Shown: positions 16,748 to 25,720, numbered from the stretch's first letter. The stretch: DNA of 64,000 nt from Bog-532 sp963775825 (GCA_963775825.1 CAVZKY010000070.1:1-64000), one strand, 5' to 3'. The notes: a model not told the origin generated them from the sequence alone. A program made the numbers and translations.

Positions 16748-17800
16748 CTACAGAGCGCGTGCTGTGACGGGGGCCAGACGCGCGGGCAGCGACTGTGCGT
16801 TCAGTCCGTGCTGGGCCACGAAGGTCTCGAAACTGGCCCGCTGGCCAGCTGTGGCCCGCTGCGCCGCGTGGCGCCGCCCCGAATCGGCCAGGCTGGGCCG
16901 CACCAGGTTGATGGCCCCGCCCAGCTCCGGGTCGGGCGCCGCCTGCAGGCCGTCGGCCCGGGCCAGGCGCCGGTTGACCTCGTCCTGGGACGGTCCCAGT
17001 GCCGGCATCACCCACAAGGGGCCGTCCACGCCCAGCTGGTAGGAGCAGTAATTACCACCCCAGGGCTGCGCCGCGACGCGAATGCGGATGGCGAGCCTCG
17101 TGCTGTCCCGCTCCACCCCTGCGGCGTCGCTGCCGAGGATGGCACTGAACGCCCGGTGGCCCTCGGCGACGACGGGATGCCCCTGCAGCGCCGACGACTC
17201 GTGGTTCTCGGTCCTGCCGTGTTCGGCATAGAAGGCGTGCAAGTGGGCGTGCTGCACGTCCTGCCGGGGATTCCTGGTGATCGCCACATCGGTGCCGCTG
17301 CTGGCGAGGGTCCCGCCTGCGGCTTCCACGTCACGCAGGTAGTCCAGGTTCGGTGCACTGTCATTGGCGCAGAACACCACGTGTCCGCCGTCCAGGCTGC
17401 GGTACCACCCGGCGACCAGGGTCATCGCCGTCTGGCAAGCCGCTAGTTCGGAAGCCGTGGCCGACGACCATCCGTCGCGATGGCTGCGGGGCACCAGGAG
17501 CGCATGGGGCCGTGCCGCCCGCCGGGGCCCGTTAGCCAGCATGAACGGGTTGCGATCCAGGACCAGGTCCACCAGCGCGGTACCGTCAGCCGCAGTAACC
17601 GTGCCCAGATAGCCGGGAAAACCGAGCACATCCGCGAACACGTCCACCGGCCGGAACCGGCATGAGAATTCTCCCGCCGGAACCACACCCTGGATGTTCC
17701 CGGTTCCCTGGTCGACCAGAACCCAGCTCCCGGCCCCGACGGCGCCACTCGGCCACCAGGACCCCTTGACCGTGCGGACGCCATCGCTGTACGTCCACAT
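16748..17800 (-). CDS. HIT-motif protein upstream of psuK-psuG
   Basis: A 350-residue cytoplasmic protein of unknown exact function. Residues 98-107 (RPHALLVPRSH) and 183-190 (QHAHLHAF) match the HIT superfamily pattern, the second being the His-x-His-x-His active site of nucleotide hydrolases and transferases. HIT enzymes (Ap4A phosphorylase, GalT, Hint) act on nucleoside phosphates through a His-nucleotidyl intermediate. It is co-directional with psuK, 25 bp upstream, so very likely in one operon, suggesting a nucleotide substrate related to pseudouridine breakdown (inference). Start chosen at ATG 17800; the frame is open to 17929. I do not recognise a named family. Confidence 0.65.
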   Translation of the reverse strand: MWTYSDGVRTVKGSWWPSGAVGAGSWVLVDQGTGNIQGVVPAGEFSCRFRPVDVFADVLGFPGYLGTVTAADGTALVDLVLDRNPFMLANGPRRAARPHALLVPRSHRDGWSSATASELAACQTAMTLVAGWYRSLDGGHVVFCANDSAPNLDYLRDVEAAGGTLASSGTDVAITRNPRQDVQHAHLHAFYAEHGRTENHESSALQGHPVVAEGHRAFSAILGSDAAGVERDSTRLAIRIRVAAQPWGGNYCSYQLGVDGPLWVMPALGPSQDEVNRRLARADGLQAAPDPELGGAINLVRPSLADSGRRHAAQRATAGQRASFETFVAQHGLNAQSLPARLAPVTARAL

Positions 17801-18026
17801 TTCGCGCCTCTCGACCTGCGTGAACGGGGAACGCCGGCGCTCTGGATGATCGGCCACGCTTCCATGTTCGGCCCTGTCCGCAGACGGCGGGCGGACAAGG
17901 CGAGAACATCCTTCGACAGGCAGCCGCAAAAGCTGCTAGTAGATAGCTCATGGAACGACGCCAGGCGACGTCCCGCGCCACTCCAGACGCACCTGTCCAG
18001 CAGCAGTGGCCCAATGGAGACCCGGG

Positions 18027-20042
18027 ATGACTGAACGCGCCGGACTCCTCGGGCTCGGCGGACTCTTCGGGCTCGGCGGGCTCGGCGGACTCTTCGGGCT
18101 CGGCGGGCTCGGCGGGCTCGGCGGGCTCGGCGGGCTCGGCGGGCTCGGCGGGGCTGACGCGCTGGCAGGGCAAGACGCTCTGGGCGCGGGACCGTTCGGC
18201 GCCGCTGCGGGAGTTCCTGCGCACCGAGTCGGGCAGCGCCCTCGTCCTGGTGGCGGCCATCGCGCTGGCGCTGATCTGGGCCAACACCAGCGATTCCTCC
18301 TACGAGGCGTTCTGGCGTGCGACGCTTTCCCTGCGGGCCGGCCCGTTCGGGATCTCCCAGGACCTGCGTACCTGGCTGAACAGCGGACTGATGACGCTGT
18401 TCTTCCTGGTCGTGGGGCTGGAAACACGGCGCGAGTTCGACCTCGGTGACTTGCGCGAACGCCGCCGGTTCGTGCTGCCGATGGTGGCGGGCCTGGCCGG
18501 GATGGTGGTCCCCGTCGGGATCTACCTGGCGTTCAACCCGGCCGGCCCACCGCGCACGGCTGGGGCGTGACCATGTCCACCGACACGGCGCTGGCCCTGG
18601 GACTGCTCGCCGTCATGGGCCGGGACATCCCGGACCGGATGCGCGTCTTCGTGCTCACCGTCTTCGTGGTCGATGACCTCGCCTCCCTCGTCGTGATCGC
18701 GGTGTTCTACAGCGACCAGATCGAACCCGGTCGCGCTGAGCGTCGCGATCGCCGCCTTCGCGCTGGTGCTGGTCGCGGTCCGGCTCCAGCTGCGGCAGCG
18801 CAGCATCTTCGTCGTCCTCGGCATCGTCGTGTGGGCCGCGCTGCGGTCCAGCGGGGTCAACCCGGTCGCCGCCGGGCTGGCCATCGGGCTGGCCGCGCCC
18901 GCGTACACGCCGGCCCGCGGGGAGCTGGAGGACGCGACCGGGCTGGTGCGCCGTTTCCGCGAACAGCCCACTCCCGAGCTGGCGCGGTCGGCGCAGGCGG
19001 CCTGGTGGGCGTGCTGTCGCCGAACGAGCGGCTGCAGGCGTTCTACCACCCGTGGACCAGCTACGTGATCGTCCCGCTGTTCGCGCTGGCCAATGCCGGC
19101 ATCGTGCTGAACGGCGGGTTCCTGGCCCGCGCCTACACCGCGCCGGTCACGCTGGGCGTGCTGGTCGGCTACGTGGTGGGCAAGCCGATCGCGGTGATCG
19201 GCGCCTCCTGGGCGGTGACCCGGCTGAGCCACGGGCGGATCCGGCCGCCGATCGGGATCGCCGCGGTGATCGGCAGCGGCACCATCGCCGGCATCGGCTT
19301 CACCGTCGCCCTGCTCATCGCCACTCGCGCGTTCCAGGGCGCCGAGCTGGCCGAAGCCAAGCTGGGCGCGCTGTCGGCCGCGTTCGCCGCCGCCGTCGTG
19401 ACCTGGGTCGTGCTGCGCGTGGTCCGGCTGCTGCCGCCGGACCGGCGGGCCCGGGCCATGTTCGGCGACACCCGGCTCATCCAGGACCTGATCCCCGGGG
19501 TCGACCCGGACCGCGATCACATCCGCGGGCCGCGGCACGCGGACATCACCGTGATCGAGTTCGGTGACTTCGAATGCCCCTACTGCGGCCAGGCCGAGCC
19601 CGTGGTCCGGGACATCCTGACCGACGCCACGATCCGCTATGTCTGGCGCCATCTGCCGCTGACCGACGTGCACCCGAACGCCCAGCTCGCGGCGGAGGCG
19701 GCCGAGGCGGCTGGCACACAGGGGGCGTTCTGGCCGATGCACGACCTGCTGCTGCGGCACCAGGACGAGCTGCGGCTGGTCGACCTCATCGGCTACGCGA
19801 CCACGCTGGGCCTCAACCTGAACCGGTTCCGTGACGACCTGCGCAACCATGTGCACTCCACCCGGGTCGCGCAGGACATCGAGTCAGCCGACCTGTCCGG
19901 CGTGTCGGGGACGCCCACGTTCTTCATCAACGGCCAGCGGCACTACGGGGCTTTCGACCTGCCGACGCTCACCGCCGCGATCCGCACCGAGCGCGACCAG
20001 GTAGTGACCGCCGCCCGGCCCGCGCCCGCCACGTCTGAATGA
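18027..20042 (+). CDS. nhaA: Na+/H+ antiporter NhaA with C-terminal DsbA-like domain (interrupted by frameshifts)
   Basis: Membrane antiporter exchanging Na+ for H+. Segments in order, in two frames: WARDRSAPLREFLRTESGS and TWLNSGLMTLFFLVVGLE (to about 18550), MSTDTALALGLLAV and VFVVDDLASLVVIAVFYSD (to 18725), VRLQLRQRSIFVVLG and AAPAYTPAR (to about 18995), then YHPWTSYVIVPLFALANAGI and SGTIAGIGFTVALLIAT. VVDDL carries the paired Asp ion site of NhaA. The last 180 residues are thioredoxin-fold with FECPYCGQAEP (CxxC) and a cis-Pro GVSGTPTFFING; such NhaA-thioredoxin fusions are known in actinobacteria. Three one-base shifts break the antiporter; the one at 18725 is an extra C in ACCCGG. A fourth shift near the start would link the ATG at 18027 to the NhaA frame. 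Either a pseudogene or uncorrected sequence error; I favour error. Confidence 0.85.
18043..18153 (+). repeat. Tandem 6/9-bp repeat encoding a Gly-Ser-Ala tract
   Basis: About 110 bp built from GGCTCGGCG units mixed with GACTCTTCG-type units. In the NhaA frame it encodes a Ser/Gly/Ala stretch (DSSGSADSSGSAGSA and so on); in the frame of the ATG at 18027 it encodes Gly-Leu repeats. Because units are multiples of three, copy-number change keeps the frame. It is a likely site of slippage and of assembly error. Confidence 0.85.
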
Positions 20043-20073
20043 GCCCTTGGCGTAGCGAGGGGTGACTGGCCGA

Positions 20074-20829
20074 TCAGAGGTTGATCACGAGTCCGTCGTA
20101 AGCAGGCGCGAAGGAGACCTCGTCCGGGTGCTCGAGTACGTCGGCGGACATGTGGGTGATGATGATGCGCTTGGCGGTGAGCCGGTCCCGATGGGCCTCG
20201 AGGTCGGCGAGACGGAGGTGGTAGGGGATGTTCTTGTCCCGGTAGTAGGCCTCGGCGATGAGCAGATCGACATCCGCGGCGGCATTGACCAGTGTGTTCG
20301 TCCAGGCGGTGTCGCCGGTGTAGGCGAGCGTCTTCCCGGCCAGGTCCAGGCGGAGGATGAGGGCCGGGGCGCCGCTGGGGTGGTCGCCCTCCCAGGCGCT
20401 GACCATCACCCCGGACACGATGCTGGCGGCCCCGGGTTTCAGCTCAACCGTGTCGATGCCGAACCGGCGGGAAGCCGTTGACGAGCCGGGAAACATGCAC
20501 TCCATGGCGTCGGCCAGGCGGCGGGCGATGCCCGGCGGCCCGGCGACGACAAGCGGTCTGGTGCGGCGGGAGAACTGGCCGTCGAGAATGAGGAAGGGCA
20601 GGCCCCCGAAGTGGTCGCCGTGGAGGTGGGAGACGAATACGGCCGCGATCTCGCCGGGGTCGAGTCCGAGGCGTTTAAGGGCGCTGAGCGCGGTGGCACC
20701 GCAGTCAAGGAGCACCGGGCCGGGCCCGCCAGGGCCTCGCAGGTGGATACAGGCCTGGAAACGGCCACCGCTGCCGAAGGCATCGCCGCTGCCAGCGAAG
20801 GTGACGGTGAGGGGCGGCTCTTCGGGCAC
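20074..20829 (-). CDS. MBL-fold metallohydrolase, RNase Z/phosphodiesterase-like
   Basis: A 251-residue metallo-beta-lactamase-fold protein starting at GTG 20829. FAGSGDAFGSGGR near the N-terminus and the VSHLHGDHFGG zinc site (HxHxDH) are characteristic of the RNase Z/ElaC and cyclic-nucleotide phosphodiesterase branch; YTGDTAWT and ITHMSAD supply further metal ligands. The long flexible arm of true tRNase Z is not evident, so a phosphodiesterase or other hydrolase role is possible. It is divergent from lipA and convergent with nhaA. Confidence 0.82.
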   Translation of the reverse strand: MPEEPPLTVTFAGSGDAFGSGGRFQACIHLRGPGGPGPVLLDCGATALSALKRLGLDPGEIAAVFVSHLHGDHFGGLPFLILDGQFSRRTRPLVVAGPPGIARRLADAMECMFPGSSTASRRFGIDTVELKPGAASIVSGVMVSAWEGDHPSGAPALILRLDLAGKTLAYTGDTAWTNTLVNAAADVDLLIAEAYYRDKNIPYHLRLADLEAHRDRLTAKRIIITHMSADVLEHPDEVSFAPAYDGLVINL

Positions 20830-20986
20830 GGGTCACATTATGACTCTCCGGCCCGATGTCCGATCCGGGCCGACGCCCGGTCATCCAGGCGCCGCAGAGA
20901 GCTCCCAGGGGCACGTGCGGAGAACCACGTGACGGAGGTGTCAGCGCGGTGGCGGGGCAGGGATGCGCGGAACGTAGGCTGGTGAC

Positions 20987-21919
20987 GTGGTAGTCGCACC
21001 TGAAGGGCGGCGGATGCTGCGGCTCGAGGCCCGCAACAGCCAGGTCCCGATCGAGAAGAAGCCGCCCTGGATCAAGACCCGGCTGCGGACCGGCCCCGAA
21101 TACACGGAGCTGAAGAGCCTGGTGCGCCGCGAGGGCCTGCACACGGTGTGCGAGGAAGCCGGCTGCCCGAACATCTTCGAGTGCTGGGAAGACCGCGAAG
21201 CGACGTTCCTGATCGGCGGCGACCAGTGCACCCGGCGCTGTGATTTCTGCCAGATCGACACGGGCCGGCCCCAGCCGCTGGACACCGACGAGCCGCGCCG
21301 GGTGGCCGAGTCGGTGGCCACGATGGGGCTGGCCTACGCGACGGTCACCGGGGTCGCCCGGGACGATCTGGGCGACGGCGGCGCCTGGCTGTACGCGCAG
21401 ACGGCGCGGGAGATCCACGCGGCGGTGCCGGGCTGCGGCGTCGAGCTGCTGATCCCGGACTTCAACGCCGAGCCGGGCCGGCTGGCGGAGGTGTTCAGCG
21501 CGCGGCCGGAGGTGCTGGGGCACAACATCGAGACCGTGCCGCGGATCTTCCGGAGCATCCGGCCGGGCTTCCGGTACGAGCGGTCGCTGGAGGTGCTGGC
21601 GCGGGCCCGCGCGGCCGGGCTGGTGACCAAGTCGAACCTGATCCTGGGCCTGGGCGAGGAACGCCACGAAGTCAGCGCGGCCATGGCCGACCTGCACGCG
21701 GTCGGCTGTGACCTGCTGACGATCACGCAGTACCTGCGGCCGACGCCGCGGCACCATCCGGTCGAGCGCTGGGTCAAGCCCGAGGAGTTCGTGCAGCTGC
21801 GCGAAGAGGCCCTGCAGCTGGGCTTCGCCGGGGTGATGTCCGGGCCGCTGGTCCGCTCGTCCTACCGGGCCGGCCGGCTCTACCGCCAGGCGGCGGAGCG
21901 CCGAGCCGCCACCGTCTGA
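20987..21919 (+). CDS. lipA: Lipoyl synthase
   Basis: Radical SAM enzyme inserting two sulfur atoms into octanoyl groups on lipoyl domains. The auxiliary cluster motif CEEAGCPNIFEC and the radical SAM motif CTRRCDFC are both complete, and the C-terminal GPLVRSSYRA supplies the RSSY serine ligand. The 310-residue length is normal. Start is GTG 20987. lipB, often next to lipA, is not in the window; downstream DUF4191 follows the usual actinobacterial order, though a broken oxidoreductase sits between. Confidence 0.97.
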   Translation: MVVAPEGRRMLRLEARNSQVPIEKKPPWIKTRLRTGPEYTELKSLVRREGLHTVCEEAGCPNIFECWEDREATFLIGGDQCTRRCDFCQIDTGRPQPLDTDEPRRVAESVATMGLAYATVTGVARDDLGDGGAWLYAQTAREIHAAVPGCGVELLIPDFNAEPGRLAEVFSARPEVLGHNIETVPRIFRSIRPGFRYERSLEVLARARAAGLVTKSNLILGLGEERHEVSAAMADLHAVGCDLLTITQYLRPTPRHHPVERWVKPEEFVQLREEALQLGFAGVMSGPLVRSSYRAGRLYRQAAERRAATV

Positions 21920-22003
21920 CGGCGCTGTGCTAGCCCGGGGCCAAACGGCCAAGCTTGATCCGCCAGGAATGGCCCCAAGCGCCGAGGGGGCTGGGAGGTG
22001 ACC

Positions 22004-22600
22004 ATGTCACTTGTCGCGCTGGCAACCGCCTACGGCGGCCCTGACGTGCTGACCGTCACCGACGAGACCATCGGCGAGCCCGGTCCGGGCGAGGCTCGCA
22101 TCGCGGTCCGCGCCATCGGGGTCAACCCGATCGATTACAAGTCCTACAGCGGCGCCTTCGGCCGGGACACCTCCCGGCTGCCGCTCCGGCTCGGCTCTGA
22201 GGCCGCTGGAGTGGTGACCGCCATCGGGCCGGACGCGGCCGGGCCGGCCGGTCCTCTCGCCGTGGGCGACGAGGTTATCGCTTACCGGGCGCCCGGCGCA
22301 TACTCGGCACCGACGAGGCCATCGACGTCTCGCTGGAGCTCGTCGCTGATCGTAGCCGGATCGTCACCATCGCCGCGTTCGCTCGCGGGCTGGAACTGGG
22401 CATCAAGGTCATCGGCGGTGCTCCAGGCGCCGACCCCGGCACCGAGATCCGGCAGGCCGCCCGCCTGGAACTGGTGCAGCTCGCCCGGACCAAGCATCTC
22501 CGGGTGATCGTCAGCCAGACGTTCCCGCTCACCGAAGCCGCGGCGGCGCACCGGGCGGCCATGACCGGCCACACCCACGGCAAAATCGCGCTGACGGTGT
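22004..22600 (+). pseudogene. Zinc-type NADPH:quinone oxidoreductase, internally deleted
   Basis: The first 100 residues are a good MDR/quinone oxidoreductase N-terminus (ATAYGGPDVLTV, GPGEARIAVRAIGVNPIDYKSYSG, GSEAAGVVTAIG, GDEVIAYRAPGAYS) starting at ATG 22004 with GGGAGG eight bases upstream. After a frame change near 22300 only the C-terminus follows (LGTDEAIDVSLELVADRSRIVTI, LARTKHLRVIVSQTFPL, HTHGKIALTV). About 100 residues that include the NADP-binding GxGxxG region are missing, so the gene is not functional. Open frame continues past the expected end into hairpins at 22605-22701. Confidence 0.8.
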
Positions 22601-22604
22601 TAGT

Positions 22605-22623
22605 CCGGGGGGCGACCCCCCGG
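22605..22623. terminator. G/C-rich perfect hairpin
   Basis: CCGGGGGG, a CGA loop, then CCCCCCGG: an 8-bp perfect stem at the expected 3' end of the broken oxidoreductase. No T-run follows. Similar hairpins lie at 14990 and 34344. Confidence 0.5.
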
Positions 22624-22682
22624 AACCCCCCGCTGCGCTTCGCGCCCGCGCGGTGGTACATCGCCGAGACACCGGCCGCTCA

Positions 22683-22701
22683 CCGGGGCCTTCGGCCCCG
22701 G
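22683..22701. terminator. Perfect hairpin upstream of the DUF4191 gene
   Basis: CCGGGGCC, loop TTC, GGCCCCGG: 8-bp stem with a stable UUCG-type loop environment. It lies between the broken oxidoreductase and the DUF4191 gene and could end upstream transcription. Confidence 0.55.
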
Positions 22702-22797
22702 TTCGCTAGGGTGGTGGCGAACGCCTCGACGCAGGTCGGGCACGCAGGGGCTGAGGCGGTTTTCCACTAACGCTCAGGAACCCATATCCTGCCGTGC

Positions 22798-23493
22798 ATG
22801 GCGAAGCAGAAGAACGCGGACGACGAGGCTACGCCCGGTCGTATCCAGCAGGTACGCATGGTGGCCGGCCTGGTGCACAAGGCCAACCCGAGGGCGCTGC
22901 CGATCGTGATCGGCAGCGGCGTGGCGGTGCTGGTCGTGCTCATCGTCGTCGGGCTGCTCACCGGGCTGGTCGGATTCCTGATCCCGCTCGGCGTGCTGGG
23001 CGGCATCCTGACGTCCGTGCTGCTCTTCGGGCGGTTCGCGCAGGCCGCGCAGTACTCGACGATCGAGGGGCAGCCGGGCGCGGCCGCGGCGGTCCTGCAG
23101 AGTATGCGGGGTAACTGGACGGTCACCCCGGCCATCGCCGCCAACCGGAACATGGACGTGGTGCACCGCGCCGTCGGGCGGCCTGGCGTCGTGCTGGTCG
23201 GTGAGGGCTCACCGAACCGGCTGCCCGGCCTGCTCGCCGCGGAAAAAAAGCGGGTCGCCCGGGTCGCCTTTGATGTGCCGATCCACGACTACCAGGTCGG
23301 GGACGGGCCAGGCCAGATCCCGCTGCGCCAGCTGCAGCGCAAGATCATGAAGCTGCCCCGGGACCTCAAGGGCACCGAGGTCGCCGACCTCAACTTCCGG
23401 CTCAAGGCGCTCCCCCAGACGCTGCAGGCCCCGAAGGGCCCGATGCCGCGCGGCGGCAGGCAGCCCAAGATGCCGCGCCCGCGAACCCGCTGA
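22798..23493 (+). CDS. DUF4191 family membrane protein
   Basis: A 231-residue protein with a charged N-terminus, two adjacent membrane segments (about residues 38-60 and 62-82, IVIGSGVAVLVVLIVVGL and GFLIPLGVLGGILTSVLLFG) and a soluble C-terminal domain with PNRLPGLLAAEKKRVARVA. This matches DUF4191, found next to lipA and glnA in actinobacteria. The function is unknown. The basic tail (PRGGRQPKMPRPRTR) is typical of the family. Confidence 0.88.
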   Translation: MAKQKNADDEATPGRIQQVRMVAGLVHKANPRALPIVIGSGVAVLVVLIVVGLLTGLVGFLIPLGVLGGILTSVLLFGRFAQAAQYSTIEGQPGAAAAVLQSMRGNWTVTPAIAANRNMDVVHRAVGRPGVVLVGEGSPNRLPGLLAAEKKRVARVAFDVPIHDYQVGDGPGQIPLRQLQRKIMKLPRDLKGTEVADLNFRLKALPQTLQAPKGPMPRGGRQPKMPRPRTR

Positions 23494-23529
23494 GCGGGCA
23501 GCCGATCACGCCGGGGCCCCGGAGCCCGT

Positions 23530-23599
23530 GCGCAGGCGCCCAGGTCACACGCGCAGGCGCCATACAAGCGCACACAGCGCAGGCGCCCAGGTCACACGC
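23530..23599. repeat. Exact 23-bp direct repeat with further partial copies
   Basis: A 23-bp sequence (starting GCGCAGGCGCCCAGG and ending TCACACGC) occurs at 23530-23552 and 23577-23599. Shorter GGCGC...CAGGTCAC pieces follow up to about 23625. It fills the gap between the convergent DUF4191 and RDD genes; no coding or hairpin role is clear. Confidence 0.75.
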
Positions 23600-23621
23600 A
23601 GGCGCGGTCACAGGCGCCAGG

Positions 23622-24068
23622 TCACGCCTGGAGCACGATCGTATTGGCCGCTTTGTCGTGCAGGCCGCGGCGGTCCCGGTCCATGATGAGCGGCGGCACC
23701 ACGCAGAGCAGCAGCACCGTCCGGACCAGGCCCCAGCCGGCGCCCACCGGCCGGCCGTCCAGCCGGGCCACCCGGATGCCGAATGTCCGCTTGCCGATCG
23801 TGGTCCCGGTCAGCACGGTCAGCAGGTAGACCTCCGCGCCGAAGAGGACCAGCGCCCAGTACTGCGAATCGAGCAGCGCGGTCGCGATGAAGACGCACAG
23901 AAGCCAGTCGATGAGCAGGGCGCCAACCCGGCGCCCCATCCCGGATACCGAACCCGGGCCGCTTTCGGGTAGGCCGAACTTCTCGCCCGGATAGCTCGAA
24001 ACCAGGGGTTCGCCCGCTGCCTGAGACGCCCCGGCCGGGCCGGGACTGATGACTTGTTCATCGGCCAC
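23622..24068 (-). CDS. RDD family membrane protein
   Basis: A 148-residue protein with a GTG start at 24068. After a Pro/Gly-rich N-terminus, GRRVGALLIDWLLCVFIAT gives the RDD motif region (Arg, then Asp in the first membrane segment). A second segment (WALVLFGAEVYLLTVL), the TIGKRTFGIRVARLDG loop and a third membrane segment follow, ending in DRDRRGLHDKAANTIV. RDD proteins are poorly characterised and some are proposed transporters. Divergent from glnA, whose GlnR-type operator lies in the shared intergenic region. Confidence 0.9.
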   Translation of the reverse strand: MADEQVISPGPAGASQAAGEPLVSSYPGEKFGLPESGPGSVSGMGRRVGALLIDWLLCVFIATALLDSQYWALVLFGAEVYLLTVLTGTTIGKRTFGIRVARLDGRPVGAGWGLVRTVLLLCVVPPLIMDRDRRGLHDKAANTIVLQA

Positions 24069-24157
24069 ACCACCACGGTATCCCCCGCCCGCACGGGCCG
24101 GGGCCGGACCCCGGCAAGCCGCCTGCCCAACCGCTGAGCAAGGCCTCCGCTACATGC

Positions 24158-24195
24158 GTAACATGTGTGAAACACATGGGACACGGGGCGGAAAT
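24158..24195 (+). promoter_or_regulatory. GlnR-type operator upstream of glnA
   Basis: Four five-base sites spaced by exactly six bases: GTAAC, GAAAC, GACAC, GAAAT. This follows the known actinobacterial GlnR consensus (GTnAC-n6-GAAAC repeated twice) with one mismatch in each of the last two boxes. It lies 82 bp before the glnA start, as expected for nitrogen control. No biochemical evidence is available from sequence alone. Confidence 0.8.
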
Positions 24196-24276
24196 TGCCA
24201 ACGTCTAGCGTCCAAGGCGCGCCCGCCTAAAGCGTGCTGATGAATACGGATATGTGTGCCCGGCTAGGGAGGGTTA

Positions 24277-25701
24277 ATGTTTTCAAACGCCGACGAGGTG
24301 TTGCAGTTTATCGCGGACGAGGGTGTCCAGTTTATTGACGTCAGGTTCTGTGACCTTCCGGGAACGATGCAGCATTTCACCGTGCCGGTTGAGGTCTTCG
24401 ACGAGGACGTGTTCACCAACGGCCTGATGTTCGACGGTTCGTCGATCCGCGGCTTCCAGGCGATCCACGAGTCGGACATGCTCCTCCTTCCCGACCCGTC
24501 CAGCGCCGTGCTGGACCCGTTCCGGACCTACAAGACGCTGAACCTCACGTTCTTCGTGCACGATCCGCTGACCCGCGAGCCCTACTCCCGTGACCCGCGG
24601 AACATCGCCCGCAAGGCCGAGGAGTACCTGCGGAGCACGGGCATCGGCGACACCGCGTTCTTCGGCCCGGAGGCGGAGTTCTACATCTTCGACTCAGCGC
24701 GGTTCGAGACGGCGCCGGATCACGGGTACTACTACATCGACTCGATCGAGGGTGCCTGGAACACCGGAATCGAAGACGGCGGCAACAACCTCGGGCACCG
24801 GCCCCCGTACAAGGGCGGCTACTTCCCGGTTCCGCCGATCGACCACTACACCGACCTCCGCTCGGAGATGACGCGCGCCCTGATCGACGCGGGCATCCAG
24901 GTCGAGATGCAGCACCACGAGGTGGGCAGCCCCGGCCAGGCCGAGATCAACATGCGCTTCGGCTCGCTGCTGAACACGGCCGACCGGCTGATGCAGTTCA
25001 AGTACATCATCAAGAGCGTTGCGGATAAGAACGGCAAGACCGTAACGTTCATGCCCAAGCCGGTCTTCGGGGACAACGGCTCGGGCATGCACTGCCATCA
25101 GAGCATCTGGAAGGACGGGTCCCCGCTCTTCTACGACGAGGTGGGGTACGCCGGGCTCTCGGACATGGGTCGGCACTACATCGGCGGCCTGCTGAAGCAC
25201 GCGCCGTCGCTGCTCGCGTTCACCAACCCGACGCTGAACTCCTACCACCGCCTGGTACCCGGCTTCGAGGCGCCCGTCAACCTGGTGTACTCGCAGCGGA
25301 ACCGTTCGGCGTGCGTGCGGATCCCGATTACCGGGACGAACCCCAAGGCCAAGCGGATCGAGTTCCGCGTGCCGGACCCGTCGGCCAACCCGTACCTGGC
25401 GTTCCCGGCGATGCTGATGGCCGGGCTGGACGGCATCAAGAACAAGGTCGAGCCGCCGGAACCGGTCGACAAGGACCTGTACGAGCTGCCGCCGGACGAG
25501 GCCGCGTCCATCCCGCAGGTGCCGGGCTCGCTGGAGGCGGTTCTCGACACCCTGGAGGCCGACCACGCCTACCTCACCGAGGGCGGCGTGTTCACCGAGG
25601 ACCTTGTGGAGACCTGGCTCGACTACAAGCGCAGCAACGAGATCGACCCGCTGCGGCTCCGCCCGCACCCGTACGAGTTCGAGCTGTACTACGACGTGTG
25701 A
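24277..25701 (+). CDS. glnA: Glutamine synthetase type I
   Basis: Makes glutamine from glutamate, ammonia and ATP. The 474-residue protein has the GlnA opening (FSNADEVLQFI, DVRFCDLPGTMQHF), the metal-site FFGPEAEFYIFD, the KPVFGDNGSGMHCHQS segment, and the NRSACVRIP region. KDLYELPPDE holds the Tyr that is adenylylated in beta-type GSI; the adenylyltransferase gene glnE lies 5 kb downstream. GGAGGG precedes the ATG. The gene is probably controlled by GlnR (site at 24158) and ends before strong hairpins at 25721 and 25859. Confidence 0.98.
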   Translation: MFSNADEVLQFIADEGVQFIDVRFCDLPGTMQHFTVPVEVFDEDVFTNGLMFDGSSIRGFQAIHESDMLLLPDPSSAVLDPFRTYKTLNLTFFVHDPLTREPYSRDPRNIARKAEEYLRSTGIGDTAFFGPEAEFYIFDSARFETAPDHGYYYIDSIEGAWNTGIEDGGNNLGHRPPYKGGYFPVPPIDHYTDLRSEMTRALIDAGIQVEMQHHEVGSPGQAEINMRFGSLLNTADRLMQFKYIIKSVADKNGKTVTFMPKPVFGDNGSGMHCHQSIWKDGSPLFYDEVGYAGLSDMGRHYIGGLLKHAPSLLAFTNPTLNSYHRLVPGFEAPVNLVYSQRNRSACVRIPITGTNPKAKRIEFRVPDPSANPYLAFPAMLMAGLDGIKNKVEPPEPVDKDLYELPPDEAASIPQVPGSLEAVLDTLEADHAYLTEGGVFTEDLVETWLDYKRSNEIDPLRLRPHPYEFELYYDV

Positions 25702-25720
25702 CCCGTTTACGGACGCTGAG

